DNA of 64,000 bases from JALORV01 sp035498175 (lineage in GTDB: Bacteria; Pseudomonadota; Gammaproteobacteria; Burkholderiales; Burkholderiaceae_F): the NCBI GenBank assembly GCA_035498175.1, contig DATKAJ010000113.1, positions 5,760 through 69,759 of the forward strand. The letters are read 5' to 3'. Shown here piece after piece: positions 35,345-44,112 of the stretch. The translations under genes were made by a program, and so were the position numbers. Each line of letters opens with the position of its first letter. Position 1 is the stretch's first letter. The notes under the pieces are model-generated. The model was not told the origin of the DNA, did no database searches, and saw only the letters and a list, made by a program, of their open reading frames with translations.

Positions 35345-36010
35345 ATGACCACGACCAGCGCGCCCCGCGACATCGATCTCGTGCCTGCGCGCGCCGCTGC
35401 ACCCCTGCGCGTCGGCGTCGGCGGGCCGGTCGGATCCGGCAAGACGACGCTGGTCGAGGTGCTGTGTAAGCGCATGCGCGAGCGCTATCGCCTCGCGGTC
35501 ATCACAAACGACATCTACACGAAGGAGGACGAGCGGCTGCTGGTCACTGCGCAGGCGCTGACGCCGGACCGCATCATGGGGGTGGAGACCGGTGGCTGTC
35601 CGCACACGGCGATCCGCGAGGACGCGTCGATCAATCTCGAGGCGGTGGACCGCATGTGCCGGCGTTTCCCCGACCTCGAGCTCATCTTCATCGAGTCGGG
35701 CGGCGACAACCTCGCGGCGACCTTCAGCCCGGAGCTCTCGGACCTGACGATCTACGTCATCGATGTCGCCGGCGGAGAGAAGATCCCGCGCAAGGGCGGC
35801 CCTGGCATCACCAAGAGTGACCTGCTGGTAATCAACAAGACCGACCTCGCTCCGCACGTCGGCGCAGATCTTCAGGTCATGCGCCACGACACCGAGCGCA
35901 TGCGCGGGCCACGTCCCTACGTGATGACCAATCTGAAGACCGGTGCGGGCGTCGAGGTCGTGATCGGCTTCATCGAGCGCCAGGGTCTGCTGGTCGCCGC
36001 TGCGACGTGA
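35345..36010 (+). CDS. ureG: Urease nickel-insertion GTPase UreG
   Basis: UreG, 221 residues, is the SIMIBI-class GTPase that powers nickel insertion. It has the P-loop GVGGPVGSGKTTLVEVL, the nickel-binding CPH in VETGGCPHTAIREDAS, the ESGGDNLAATFSPEL motif and the base-binding LVINKTDLAP. It is the last ure gene in this run and converges with the HupE/UreJ-like gene. Confidence 0.96.
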   Translation: MTTTSAPRDIDLVPARAAAPLRVGVGGPVGSGKTTLVEVLCKRMRERYRLAVITNDIYTKEDERLLVTAQALTPDRIMGVETGGCPHTAIREDASINLEAVDRMCRRFPDLELIFIESGGDNLAATFSPELSDLTIYVIDVAGGEKIPRKGGPGITKSDLLVINKTDLAPHVGADLQVMRHDTERMRGPRPYVMTNLKTGAGVEVVIGFIERQGLLVAAAT

Positions 36011-36037
36011 GCAGGGGCGACGGCCGCTCGCCAGGAG

Positions 36038-37048
36038 TTAGCCGGCGCCGCGAAAGAGGATTGCCAGGCGCTGAATCGTCCAGTACGCGCCGAGCGTGCC
36101 CACCGCGTAACCCGGCAGCCGCGCAACGATGAGCGGCCAGTGGATTTCGAGCAGGCGGAATGCACGTTCGACCAAGAGGATCAGCAGCACGAAGGCGAGC
36201 TGACCCAACTCGACGCCGACGTTGAAGAGCAGCAGTGCGACCGGGATCTCGCCGCGCGGCAGCCCAAGCTGCGCCAGTCCACTCGCAAAGCCGAAGCCAT
36301 GCAGCAAGCCGAAGGCGAAGGCGACCACCCACGGGTGCCGGATCGTGAAGCTGGTCTCGCCGCGCCAGCGCCGCACGATCTCGGGCCCGAGGAACAGAAT
36401 CGAAAGCGCGATCGCCGCGTTGAGCGGCGCGGGGGGCAACGTCGCGACGCCAAAGGTTGCCGCCGCCAGCGTGATGCTGTGTGCGACGGTGAACGCCGTG
36501 ATCGTCTTGACGAGCACCCAGCGGTCGCTGACGATCAGCAGCAGTCCGAGCACGAACAGCAGGTGGTCGATGCCGAGCAGGATGTGCTCGATCCCGAGGT
36601 CGAGGTACAGCCAGACTCCGCGCTGCCGCCCGTCCGGCGCACGCAGCGTGACCGAGGGTTGCACCGGCTTCAGCACGTAGGTCTCGACCGTGCCGTCGAG
36701 CTGCTGTACGCGCAGCAGCACGTCAGTCGCGAACGCTTCCAGTCCCTCGATCGCCAGCGTCTCGCCGACGAGACCGCCCGGGCATTCCAATCGGGCTGTA
36801 AACACCCATGCTGTGCCGGAGCGGTGGGTGCGCGGCTCGCCAAGTTGCCGGCAACGCTCCGGAAAGACCGCAACGATCGGCATGCGTTCGTCGGAGGAAA
36901 GCGACGGCAACTTCCACAGCACGTCGTAACGGCTTGGTGCGGCCTCCTTCAGTTCGAGGAAACCCGGCTGCAGTTCGTGCGCAGCCGCCGGCGCCAGTAC
37001 CAAGGCCGCCGCCAACGCTGCCAGTGCCGCACGCAGCCTATGAATCAC
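36038..37048 (-). CDS. HupE/UreJ-family membrane protein
   Basis: A 336-residue inner-membrane protein. The GTG start (VIHRLRAALAALAAALVLAPAAAHE) is chosen because it overlaps the stop of the upstream parvulin gene (GTGA) and begins a signal peptide. A periplasmic domain of about 130 residues precedes the HupE/UreJ part (DLGIEHILLGIDHLLFVLGLLLIV, later HSITLAAATFGVA and FAFGLLHGFGFASGLAQLGLP). Family members are linked to nickel uptake; the convergent urease cluster makes that plausible here. It could instead serve another metalloenzyme. Confidence 0.8.
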   Translation of the reverse strand: MIHRLRAALAALAAALVLAPAAAHELQPGFLELKEAAPSRYDVLWKLPSLSSDERMPIVAVFPERCRQLGEPRTHRSGTAWVFTARLECPGGLVGETLAIEGLEAFATDVLLRVQQLDGTVETYVLKPVQPSVTLRAPDGRQRGVWLYLDLGIEHILLGIDHLLFVLGLLLIVSDRWVLVKTITAFTVAHSITLAAATFGVATLPPAPLNAAIALSILFLGPEIVRRWRGETSFTIRHPWVVAFAFGLLHGFGFASGLAQLGLPRGEIPVALLLFNVGVELGQLAFVLLILLVERAFRLLEIHWPLIVARLPGYAVGTLGAYWTIQRLAILFRGAG

Positions 37049-37902
37049 GGCTTTATCGCCTCCGGCATGCGAACCGTGATCGTGTACTTCGCGCGCAGCT
37101 GCTCGTAAAACACCCTCGCGAGCTGCTGGCGTTTGGCGTTCATCCATTCGCGCTCGACGATCGGCCGCACTTCGTCCAGTGACGGGTCGCCGCCCGCCTG
37201 CACGACCACCACCTTCACCACATGCGTGCCATAACCCGACCTCACTGGCCCAACCCAGCGCCCCGTGGGCTGCGTGACGAGTGCATCAGCGAACTCCGGG
37301 CCGAACAGACGCGCGACTTCCGACTGCGGCACGTCGTCATAGGACGCCTGCAGAAGCAGCAGACGGTCACCCAGCTGACCAGGATCCGTCTTCGCGTCGG
37401 GGCGGTTCAGTGAGTCGCGCAGACGACTTGCCTCGGCCTCCGCTCCCGCGCCCCGCTTGTGCGGATCGAAGTAGACCTGCATGAAGCTGACGCGCGGTTC
37501 GGTGTGGAATGATTCGGGGTGGAGCTTCATATAGGCCGCGAGTTCTTCGTCGGTCGCCGGCGCCAGCGCCACGCCTTCGTCCGCAACGAACTCCATCTTC
37601 TGCTGCAGGCGCCGGCGGATGATCGCGTCGTCGCGATCGAGACCCAGCACCCGCGCCTCGCGCACCATCACCTCCTCGCGCACGAAAGACTCGATCAGGC
37701 CGTCGAGTTCTTCGCGCGTCGGGGGGCGCTGCCAGGTGCGAGCGAAGGTTTGCGCGAGGTTGCGGATGCGGGCCTCGCTGACGACGATCTCGCTCCAGTC
37801 GCGCGGAGCGGGTGTCGCCGGACGCAGCCACGCATCCACAAGGAAGAGCGCCGCGCCGAGCAGCAGAAATTGCACGAGCGGTTCGCGCAGCAGTGCCTTC
37901 AA
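37045..37902 (-). CDS. Membrane-anchored parvulin prolyl isomerase
   Basis: A 285-residue peptidyl-prolyl cis/trans isomerase of the PpiC/parvulin type, with an N-terminal membrane anchor (MKALLREPLVQFLLLGAALFLVDAWL). A SurA-like helical part precedes the isomerase domain, visible in ELAAYMKLHPESFHTEPRVSFMQVYFDP and FGPEFADALVTQPTGRWVGPVRSGYGTHVVKVV. It should help fold exported proteins. It precedes and overlaps the HupE/UreJ gene, so the two are translated together. Confidence 0.85.
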   Translation of the reverse strand: MKALLREPLVQFLLLGAALFLVDAWLRPATPAPRDWSEIVVSEARIRNLAQTFARTWQRPPTREELDGLIESFVREEVMVREARVLGLDRDDAIIRRRLQQKMEFVADEGVALAPATDEELAAYMKLHPESFHTEPRVSFMQVYFDPHKRGAGAEAEASRLRDSLNRPDAKTDPGQLGDRLLLLQASYDDVPQSEVARLFGPEFADALVTQPTGRWVGPVRSGYGTHVVKVVVVQAGGDPSLDEVRPIVEREWMNAKRQQLARVFYEQLRAKYTITVRMPEAIKP

Positions 37903-38027
37903 TGCCTGCTCCGGAATGACCGGGGTTGACGGCCGGCGTGGGTCAGCCGGGACGGGAGCGTGCGACCGGCAGGCTGGCTCCGACGCAGTAGCTCATGCCA
38001 CCGTCCCGCGCATGCAAAGGCCTTTGA

Positions 38028-40025
38028 TCACCCCGGCGTGTACCAGATCGACGAGGTCCAGGCACGTTCCTGCACCGTCATCGGAACGTCCTTACCCATC
38101 TTCACGCCGAAGCGCACCTGGTCGTATGCCGTCCAGCGCGGCGTCGGGATCTCGATCACGCGTGCGTAGTAGAAGGCGCGCTGGTTGACCTTGAAGTCCG
38201 GGTCCTTCCACACGGCGGCGAGTTCGGTCGCGCCGATCGTGTTGGTCCACGTCGCCGCCGCTACGTCTACCGTATCACCCACCGGCGGCAGCTTCCCGTC
38301 CTTGCCGGGCTTGCGATTGCCCGACCACACGACGTCGTAAATCTTCTCCTGCGCCTTGCCGCTCGCGTCAACCCATCCCTTAATGATCTGAATGCGGTCG
38401 AGGTTCGCGCCAGTCGGATCTTTCAGCGCCGCGACGATAAACGTCGGCGACTTGCCCGCTGGCATCGCGGAAAGGTCACCGCCCATCGGTACGCCCTTCG
38501 CATAGCCGGTGTCGGCGAGGCTGCGCGACTTTGCATCCGCCGCGGTGTAGTCCCAGCCGCCGAAGAAGCGCACCGTCATGCGCGTGCCGGAAGTCGCGTA
38601 GGTCTCCTTGCGCATGAAGGCTTCCCAGATCGCCTCGCGCGTGTTGTCGGTCGCCCAGACTGCGGCGTAGCCCGCCGCGAGATCCTGCCACGTGTAACGC
38701 CGCTCTTTGCTCTGACCCAGCGTCGACACTTCTTCCCAACGGCCCGGGCTAGGCTCCTGGCTCGGAAACTTGCCGAAGAAGTTGTCTTCTTGAACAGACG
38801 GGATCGAGTTGTGCACGTCCGAGCTACCGATCACGCCGAACTTGAACGGGTTGACGCCGATCGCTCCTTGCTGCTCGATGCCACGCTTCAGCCCCTCCCG
38901 CACGTAGTTCGTCGGCATCATGTCCTTAGAAAGCGGCTTGCCTTCGAGCGTCAGGTTGCCCAGGTCCCAGCCCGCGATGCCGTAGCCGATGAACTCATCC
39001 GTGGGCGCCATAAGCGGATGACTCTCTGAAGCGCCCTTGATCTGGACAAGTTCGTGGATCGGCTCCCAGCGCCTGCGCCGCTCGGCGTAGTCGCGCGTCA
39101 GCGGGGCGCCGGTAAACGTCTTGGTTTCGAACATGCGGCCGTTGGAGAGGTTGGCGTTATGCGGGATCGCGAGAATCCTGCCGCCGGTCTTCTGCTCGTA
39201 GCTCTCCATCCAGGCCCAGAGCTTTTCCGGGTCGTCGCTGTTCCAGGACGAGAACGGCAGCACCTGATCGGCCCGGCCCTTTCCGTCGCGGAAAAGCACG
39301 TTGCGGTGCAGGTTGTCGCCGCCGGGCTGCGGTGTCCATTCGTAGCCGATGATCGTCGTGAACCGCCCCGGCTCGTTGTACTTGTCCGCGGTCGCCGTGT
39401 ACTGCTCCCACACCGATTTCATGATCGGACCGATGCTCTTCGGGTCCGTGATCGCCGTCGGTAGCTTGCCGCTGGACTGGCCGGAAATCATCTCGACCAT
39501 CGCATCACGCGCTTCGGTGCCGCCGGCCTTCATCATCCGGCCCCAGCGCTGCAGCGTTGGGTCCGCTGCGAAAGCGGGATGACCCTCGTAGACCTGCCGC
39601 ATCAGGCCCAAGGCCTCGGAATGATCGGAGATGACGATGAAGTCGAGCGGCCGCGCGAGCTTTGCCGGCAGGCCCGTCGCCGAGATGACTTCCGCCCCGC
39701 GCGCGATGCGGAAGGTCTCCTCCGGCGTGAAGCGATTGCCGCCGGCAAAAGCATCGGGCGAATTCGAGGTATGAACGTGCGTATCGCCCCACAGCACCCG
39801 CGTCGGGTACTTGCGCCCCGCATAGGGCGAGTACGCCTTCGCTTGCGGCGTCGGCTCGGCGACCCGCATGCGGATCGGGTCACCGTGGTCCTCGATGACA
39901 ACACCCCGCGCCGGGACTTCGTCGTTCTGCGCGGCCGCCCGGGGCGCCGGCGCCTGCGCGAGGACAGGAACGATCGAGGCGACCGCGATGACTCCGGCCG
40001 TCACTGAAAGGCGAATCAAACCCAT
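38028..40025 (-). CDS. Exported DUF3604 protein
   Basis: A 665-residue exported protein with a signal peptide (MGLIRLSVTAGVIAVASIVPVLAQA). It belongs to the DUF3604 family, which resembles PHP-type phosphoesterases: VLWGDTHVHTSNSPDAFAGG and DFIVISDHSEALGLM carry clustered His and Asp residues, and later GVIGSSDVHNS adds another. The real start is at 40025; the long upstream extension of the frame lies opposite the Rieske gene and is not part of the protein. No substrate is known. Confidence 0.85.
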   Translation of the reverse strand: MGLIRLSVTAGVIAVASIVPVLAQAPAPRAAAQNDEVPARGVVIEDHGDPIRMRVAEPTPQAKAYSPYAGRKYPTRVLWGDTHVHTSNSPDAFAGGNRFTPEETFRIARGAEVISATGLPAKLARPLDFIVISDHSEALGLMRQVYEGHPAFAADPTLQRWGRMMKAGGTEARDAMVEMISGQSSGKLPTAITDPKSIGPIMKSVWEQYTATADKYNEPGRFTTIIGYEWTPQPGGDNLHRNVLFRDGKGRADQVLPFSSWNSDDPEKLWAWMESYEQKTGGRILAIPHNANLSNGRMFETKTFTGAPLTRDYAERRRRWEPIHELVQIKGASESHPLMAPTDEFIGYGIAGWDLGNLTLEGKPLSKDMMPTNYVREGLKRGIEQQGAIGVNPFKFGVIGSSDVHNSIPSVQEDNFFGKFPSQEPSPGRWEEVSTLGQSKERRYTWQDLAAGYAAVWATDNTREAIWEAFMRKETYATSGTRMTVRFFGGWDYTAADAKSRSLADTGYAKGVPMGGDLSAMPAGKSPTFIVAALKDPTGANLDRIQIIKGWVDASGKAQEKIYDVVWSGNRKPGKDGKLPPVGDTVDVAAATWTNTIGATELAAVWKDPDFKVNQRAFYYARVIEIPTPRWTAYDQVRFGVKMGKDVPMTVQERAWTSSIWYTPG

Positions 40026-40134
40026 GGTGGAGCTCCTCCGGTCCCGTCTTCTGCGAGATCGAGCAAAGTGTAGCCGGCGGTTTACCCCGCGGGCGGCTCC
40101 ATAGGAACGCAGGGCAGGCGCGCGGAGCGGCCTT

Positions 40135-41664
40135 TCAGGCCGTGGCGCGCTCCAGTTCCAGTTCAGCCTGCAGGCTCGCGACGTCGCGGAAGATCGATGC
40201 CACCGCCAGCACACGCCCTCGCCGCCGATAACGCAGCATGCAGTCACGCGCGGCGATATCGCCTTCGATCTCCAGCTCCTCCCACGACTCGGCGTGACCG
40301 ACGTAATTGATCGATATGTCGTAATGCTGGCTCCAGAAGAACGGCACGGCGTTGAAGGTTTCGCGTCGCCCCAGCATGTTGAGCGCCGCTGTCTGGCCCT
40401 GGCGCTCGGCAACGACCCAGTGTTCGACGCGGATCGACTCACCGCTGTGCGGATCGGGCCAGCGCGCGACGTCCCCGGCTGCGAACACGCCGGGGGCGCT
40501 CGTCTGCAGCATCGCGTCGACGACGACCCCGCGGTCGATGGCCAGGCCCGCGTCCTCGGCGAGCGCGATGCGCGGGCGGACGCCGACACCGGTAACGACG
40601 AGGTCGGCCTCGATCGCTCCGCCCGCCTTGAGCTGAACCTGTCGCTCGTCGATCGCAGTCGCCGTGTTGCCGAGACGGAAAACGACGCCGTGCTCCTCGT
40701 GCAGCGCACGGATGAAATCGCCCATCTCGCGCCCAAGGATCCGCTCCATCGGGCGCGGCTCCGGCGCCACCACGTGAACCTCGATCCCGCGCGCCCGCAG
40801 CGAGGCAGCGACCTCGAGTCCGATGAAGCTCGCGCCCATGACCACCGCACGCCGCGCCGACTGCGCCCGCGCGATGATTGCTCGGCAATCGGCAAGCGAG
40901 CGCAGCGTGTGGACGTGCGGCCGCTCCATGCCCGGCAGCGGCAGCCGGACCGGCTCGGCGCCGGTCGCAAGCAGCAGCCGATCGTAGGCCACCTTGCCGG
41001 CGTCAGCCAGGTGCACCTCGCGCGCCGCGATGTCGATGCGAGTGACGCACACACCGAGGAGCAGTTCGATCTCGTGCTCCGCGTAGTAGCTCTCAGGCCG
41101 TAGCGGAATCCAGTCCTCGGGTGCCTTGCCGGCGAGGTAGTCCTTCGAAAGGTTCGGCCGATCGACGGGAGCGGCGTCCTCACTGCTCAGCATCACGATG
41201 CCGCCGCCATAGCCTTCGCGCCGCAACCGTTCGGCGGCGGCGAATCCGGCAGCGCCGCCGCCAACGATCACGATCCGCTGCGGCGAGTCGCCTCGAGTCG
41301 CTACGCCCGTGCGGCGCGCGGCAGCCTCGGGCTTGCGGTTGCGGACGAAGACCTTGCCGTCGCGCACCTCCGTTGACCAGCAGGGAATCGGGCTGAACGC
41401 AGGCGCGCGCAGCGCTTCGCCGGTGCGCAGGCTGAAGCTGGCGTGGTGCCATGGACAGCGCACGGTGTCACCGACACTCAGACCCTCGGCCAGCGGTCCG
41501 CCGTAGTGCGAGCAGTGCGCGCCAACGGCGAAGTACTCGTGGCCCTGCCGCGCCAGCAGGACGGATTCTTCACCGACGTGGCCAACAAGCGTTGCGCCGT
41601 CCGCCAGGTCAACGATCGCGATGCCCAGCCCAAGGTCCGGGCCAGTGGCGGGTGCTTGTTCCAT
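40135..41664 (-). CDS. Rieske-FAD/NAD oxidoreductase fusion
   Basis: A 509-residue fusion. Residues about 10-105 are a Rieske [2Fe-2S] domain with CSHYGGPL and CPWHHASF ligands. From about 125 a FAD-dependent pyridine nucleotide-disulfide reductase follows, with RIVIVGGGAAGFAAAERLRREGYGGGIVMLS, the second dinucleotide site RRAVVMGASFIGLEVAASLRARG and GVFAAGDVARWPDP. It resembles AIF-like or ferredoxin reductases that carry their own Rieske domain. Its place at the end of the chromate cluster suggests a redox role there, but it could be independent. Confidence 0.88.
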   Translation of the reverse strand: MEQAPATGPDLGLGIAIVDLADGATLVGHVGEESVLLARQGHEYFAVGAHCSHYGGPLAEGLSVGDTVRCPWHHASFSLRTGEALRAPAFSPIPCWSTEVRDGKVFVRNRKPEAAARRTGVATRGDSPQRIVIVGGGAAGFAAAERLRREGYGGGIVMLSSEDAAPVDRPNLSKDYLAGKAPEDWIPLRPESYYAEHEIELLLGVCVTRIDIAAREVHLADAGKVAYDRLLLATGAEPVRLPLPGMERPHVHTLRSLADCRAIIARAQSARRAVVMGASFIGLEVAASLRARGIEVHVVAPEPRPMERILGREMGDFIRALHEEHGVVFRLGNTATAIDERQVQLKAGGAIEADLVVTGVGVRPRIALAEDAGLAIDRGVVVDAMLQTSAPGVFAAGDVARWPDPHSGESIRVEHWVVAERQGQTAALNMLGRRETFNAVPFFWSQHYDISINYVGHAESWEELEIEGDIAARDCMLRYRRRGRVLAVASIFRDVASLQAELELERATA

Positions 41665-41721
41665 GAGGTCTCCCGGCTCGCTCTCCCGGCTCGTTCGCCG
41701 GGCTAAACCGCCGGCACCGGC

Positions 41722-41898
41722 TCAAAGCTCCAGGTAGTCTGAACCGCCCCGTGGGTCGCCGCTTCGCGCGAAAGCGCGACGGCCCAGCAGCACGCCGCGG
41801 AAGATCACGCAGGTCGATGCGCCATCGCGCGTTTCGATCAGATGCAGCTGCTCGTATCCCAGGTTTACCGTTCTGACAATTCCAGGTTCCCAGTTCAT
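41722..41898 (-). CDS. Small hypothetical protein, chr cluster
   Basis: A 58-residue protein (MNWEPGIVRTVNLGYEQLHLIETRDGAS opening). The start at 41898 is chosen because a GGAGG lies five bases ahead; an ATG 12 bases earlier would add MEED. It follows the stand-alone ChrB-C gene by 52 bp on the same strand. No family is recognised and there is no signal peptide or membrane segment. The tight arrangement suggests it belongs to the chr operon. Confidence 0.55.
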   Translation of the reverse strand: MNWEPGIVRTVNLGYEQLHLIETRDGASTCVIFRGVLLGRRAFARSGDPRGGSDYLEL

Positions 41899-41950
41899 GT
41901 CTTCCTCCATCGATGTTTCGCGGCTGGCGCGGACCGGATCCGCTGGCGCG

Positions 41951-42406
41951 CTAGTTCATCTTCGGCGGCCAGTTGTGCGTTTCGCTCTGGCCGTCGCGGC
42001 ACCACGCATGAAGCGCGTCGTACATCACCATGCCGTGCTTCAGCATCTCGTGGTCGTCGCTGAAATTCAGGGACAATCCCAGAGACAGCGCATCGAGCCC
42101 GGCCGATTGCGGCGTCAGTTCGAGCCGTGACGTGTCGGCGCCGCGCACGATCAGCGCGAGCTGCCGCAGCGCAGGCGCGTCGAAGCCGTTGCGCGCTAGA
42201 AAGGCATCGAAGCTGCACAGCTCGCCGACGTGCGTCAGCTCCATCCCGGGCACGTCGTACGGGATCGCGCCCGTGCGCTGCGCCTCCGGCATCACGTCCT
42301 TCGACGGCACGAACAGGAACTCCGGCGCGTCGTCGATGAACCGCGCGATCAGCGAGGGACAGGCGATGCGGTCGATCTTCGGTCGTTCGCGGGTGATCCA
42401 CTTCAT
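41951..42406 (-). CDS. ChrB C-terminal-domain protein
   Basis: A 151-residue protein homologous to the C-terminal half of ChrB, the chromate-resistance regulator. It has KWITRERPKIDRIACPSLIARFIDDAPEFLFV and later MYDALHAWCRD, aligning with RPWVDRLASAWLIARFIDRAPRFVWL in the ChrB at 44099. It overlaps the rhodanese stop by 4 bp. It has no DNA-binding half, so it acts perhaps as an effector or a chromate-handling enzyme. Confidence 0.8.
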   Translation of the reverse strand: MKWITRERPKIDRIACPSLIARFIDDAPEFLFVPSKDVMPEAQRTGAIPYDVPGMELTHVGELCSFDAFLARNGFDAPALRQLALIVRGADTSRLELTPQSAGLDALSLGLSLNFSDDHEMLKHGMVMYDALHAWCRDGQSETHNWPPKMN

Positions 42407-42741
42407 CGTTGCACCTCCTTGCCAATTGGGGCGGTCGGCCGGCCGCTGTCGCGCCAGCCCGAAAAGCCGTCCACCAGGTAGCGCGCTTCGAGACCCATCG
42501 CGCGCAGCGTCGCCGCCGTGCCCTGCGACAGTTCGTGGCCGTGCGCGCAGACGACCACGACCGGGCGGTCGCGCCGGATTTCGTCCTTCCAGGTGAACAG
42601 CCCGTCGGGTGAGCGCCATTCGGTGCCGACGATGTCGGCACCATCAGCAGCGCGCACCTCGGCGCGCCGCACGTCAAGCAGAGTGAAGCTTCGGCCCGCG
42701 CGCTGCCATTCTTCGAGTTCGGTCAGGGTGATCTTGTCCAA
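42403..42741 (-). CDS. Rhodanese-domain protein in chr cluster
   Basis: A 112-residue single-domain rhodanese. It has FTLLDVRRAEVR and the active loop VVVVCAHGHELSQGTAATLRAMGLEARYLVDGFSGWRD, with the catalytic Cys in CAHGHELS. It is cytoplasmic, lies 9 bp after chrA and overlaps the ChrB-C gene. Sulfur transfer or thiol chemistry on chromate is plausible but not shown. Confidence 0.85.
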   Translation of the reverse strand: MDKITLTELEEWQRAGRSFTLLDVRRAEVRAADGADIVGTEWRSPDGLFTWKDEIRRDRPVVVVCAHGHELSQGTAATLRAMGLEARYLVDGFSGWRDSGRPTAPIGKEVQR

Positions 42742-42750
42742 TCGCTTCTC

Positions 42751-44112
42751 CTAGCTCAAGGCACGAACCGCGAGGCCCGCGAGTCCGCAGGCGACGATGA
42801 CCGGAATGACGCCGGCCTTGAACCGCGTCAGCGCCACGAGCGCCGCGACCGCAATCAGCACCGAGGGCAGATCGATCGGTCCCGCGAGGCCGGCGGGCCA
42901 CCACACATGGATCGCGAAGAACACCGCGAGGTTGACGATGACTCCGACCACGGCGGCCGTGATACCGGTCAGCGGCGCGGTGAAATGCAACTGGCCGTGC
43001 GTGCTCTCGATGAAGGGAGCACCGAGCAGGATGAACAGGAACGATGGCAGGAACGTGAAGTACGTCACGACCGTCGCCGCCAGCACCCCGCCGGCGAGCA
43101 GCGCATCTCCGAGCACCTCCTGGCTCCAGCCGCCGACGAAGCCGACGAAAGCGACGACCATGATCAACGGGCCTGGCGTCGTTTCGCCGAGTGCCAGGCC
43201 ATCCATCATCTGGGCGGTCGTGAGCCAACCGTAGTGCTCGACGGCGCCCTGGACGACGTAAGGCAGTACCGCGTAAGCCCCACCGAAAGTCAGCAGCGCG
43301 GCCTTGGTGAAGAACCACGCCATCTGCGCCAGCGTTCCGCTCCAGCCTGCGAGTGCGATCAGCGCGCCCATACCGGCCGCCCAGAGCAGCAGGAACGCGG
43401 ATAGCACGCGCAGCGCGTGCGCGGTCGACCAGCGCGTGTGCGCGGCGCGCGGCGTGTCGTCGTCGATCAGGGCGGGACCATGCGATGCCGCCGCGCCGGC
43501 GTGCGCGCTGCGCCCGTCGAAAGCGGCCGGCACGATGCGCGCGCCGACCCAGCCCAGCAGCGCAGCGGCCAGCACGATCAGCGGGAACGGCACCCTGAAG
43601 GCGAAGATGGCGACGAAGGCGGCGACCGCGATCGCCCACAGCAGCGGGTGTTTCAGCGCGCGTGATCCGATGCGCCACGCGGCAGCCAGCACGATTGCAG
43701 TCACGGCCGGCTTGATGCCGTACAGAATCCCCGCAACCAGCGGCACTTGTCCGAAGCGCAGGTAGATCCAGGACAGCGCAATCAGGATCACCAGCGACGG
43801 CAGCACGAACAGCGCCCCGGCGACGATCCCGCCCCAGGTGCGGTGCATCAGCCAGCCGATGTAGGTCGCGAGCTGCTGTGCCTCCGGACCCGGCAGCAAC
43901 ATGCAGTAGTTGAGCGCGTGCAGGAAGCGCTGCTCCGAAATCCAGCGGCGCTCCTCGACAAGGTCGCGATGCATGATCGCGATCTGTCCCGCGGGTCCCC
44001 CGAAGCTGATGAAGCCGAGGCGCAACCAGTAGCCGAAGGCCTGCCAGAAGCCGACGGCTTCAGGTGCTCGCGCGGATGCCGAAGTCTTCAGCGGTTCGTC
44101 AAGCGCCGTCAC
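42751..44112 (-). CDS. chrA: Chromate efflux transporter ChrA
   Basis: ChrA, 453 residues, is a two-domain CHR-family inner-membrane transporter that expels chromate. The family motif FWQAFGYWLRLGFISFGGPAGQIAIMHRDLVEERRWIS and MLLPGPEAQQLATYIGWLMH are present, and the second half repeats the pattern (WFFTKAALLTFGGAYAVLPYVVQ and GETTPGPLIMVVAFVGF). Its start overlaps the chrB stop by 14 bp. Expected induction is by chromate through ChrB. Confidence 0.94.
   Translation of the reverse strand: MTALDEPLKTSASARAPEAVGFWQAFGYWLRLGFISFGGPAGQIAIMHRDLVEERRWISEQRFLHALNYCMLLPGPEAQQLATYIGWLMHRTWGGIVAGALFVLPSLVILIALSWIYLRFGQVPLVAGILYGIKPAVTAIVLAAAWRIGSRALKHPLLWAIAVAAFVAIFAFRVPFPLIVLAAALLGWVGARIVPAAFDGRSAHAGAAASHGPALIDDDTPRAAHTRWSTAHALRVLSAFLLLWAAGMGALIALAGWSGTLAQMAWFFTKAALLTFGGAYAVLPYVVQGAVEHYGWLTTAQMMDGLALGETTPGPLIMVVAFVGFVGGWSQEVLGDALLAGGVLAATVVTYFTFLPSFLFILLGAPFIESTHGQLHFTAPLTGITAAVVGVIVNLAVFFAIHVWWPAGLAGPIDLPSVLIAVAALVALTRFKAGVIPVIVACGLAGLAVRALS

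Noticed and set aside
36038..37048. Assignment of the HupE/UreJ gene to a hydrogenase cluster
   Set aside because: No hydrogenase genes lie in the window; the neighbours are urease genes.
40026..41183. N-terminal extension of the DUF3604 frame
   Set aside because: It lies inside the Rieske-FAD gene in another frame, and a clean signal peptide starts at 40025.
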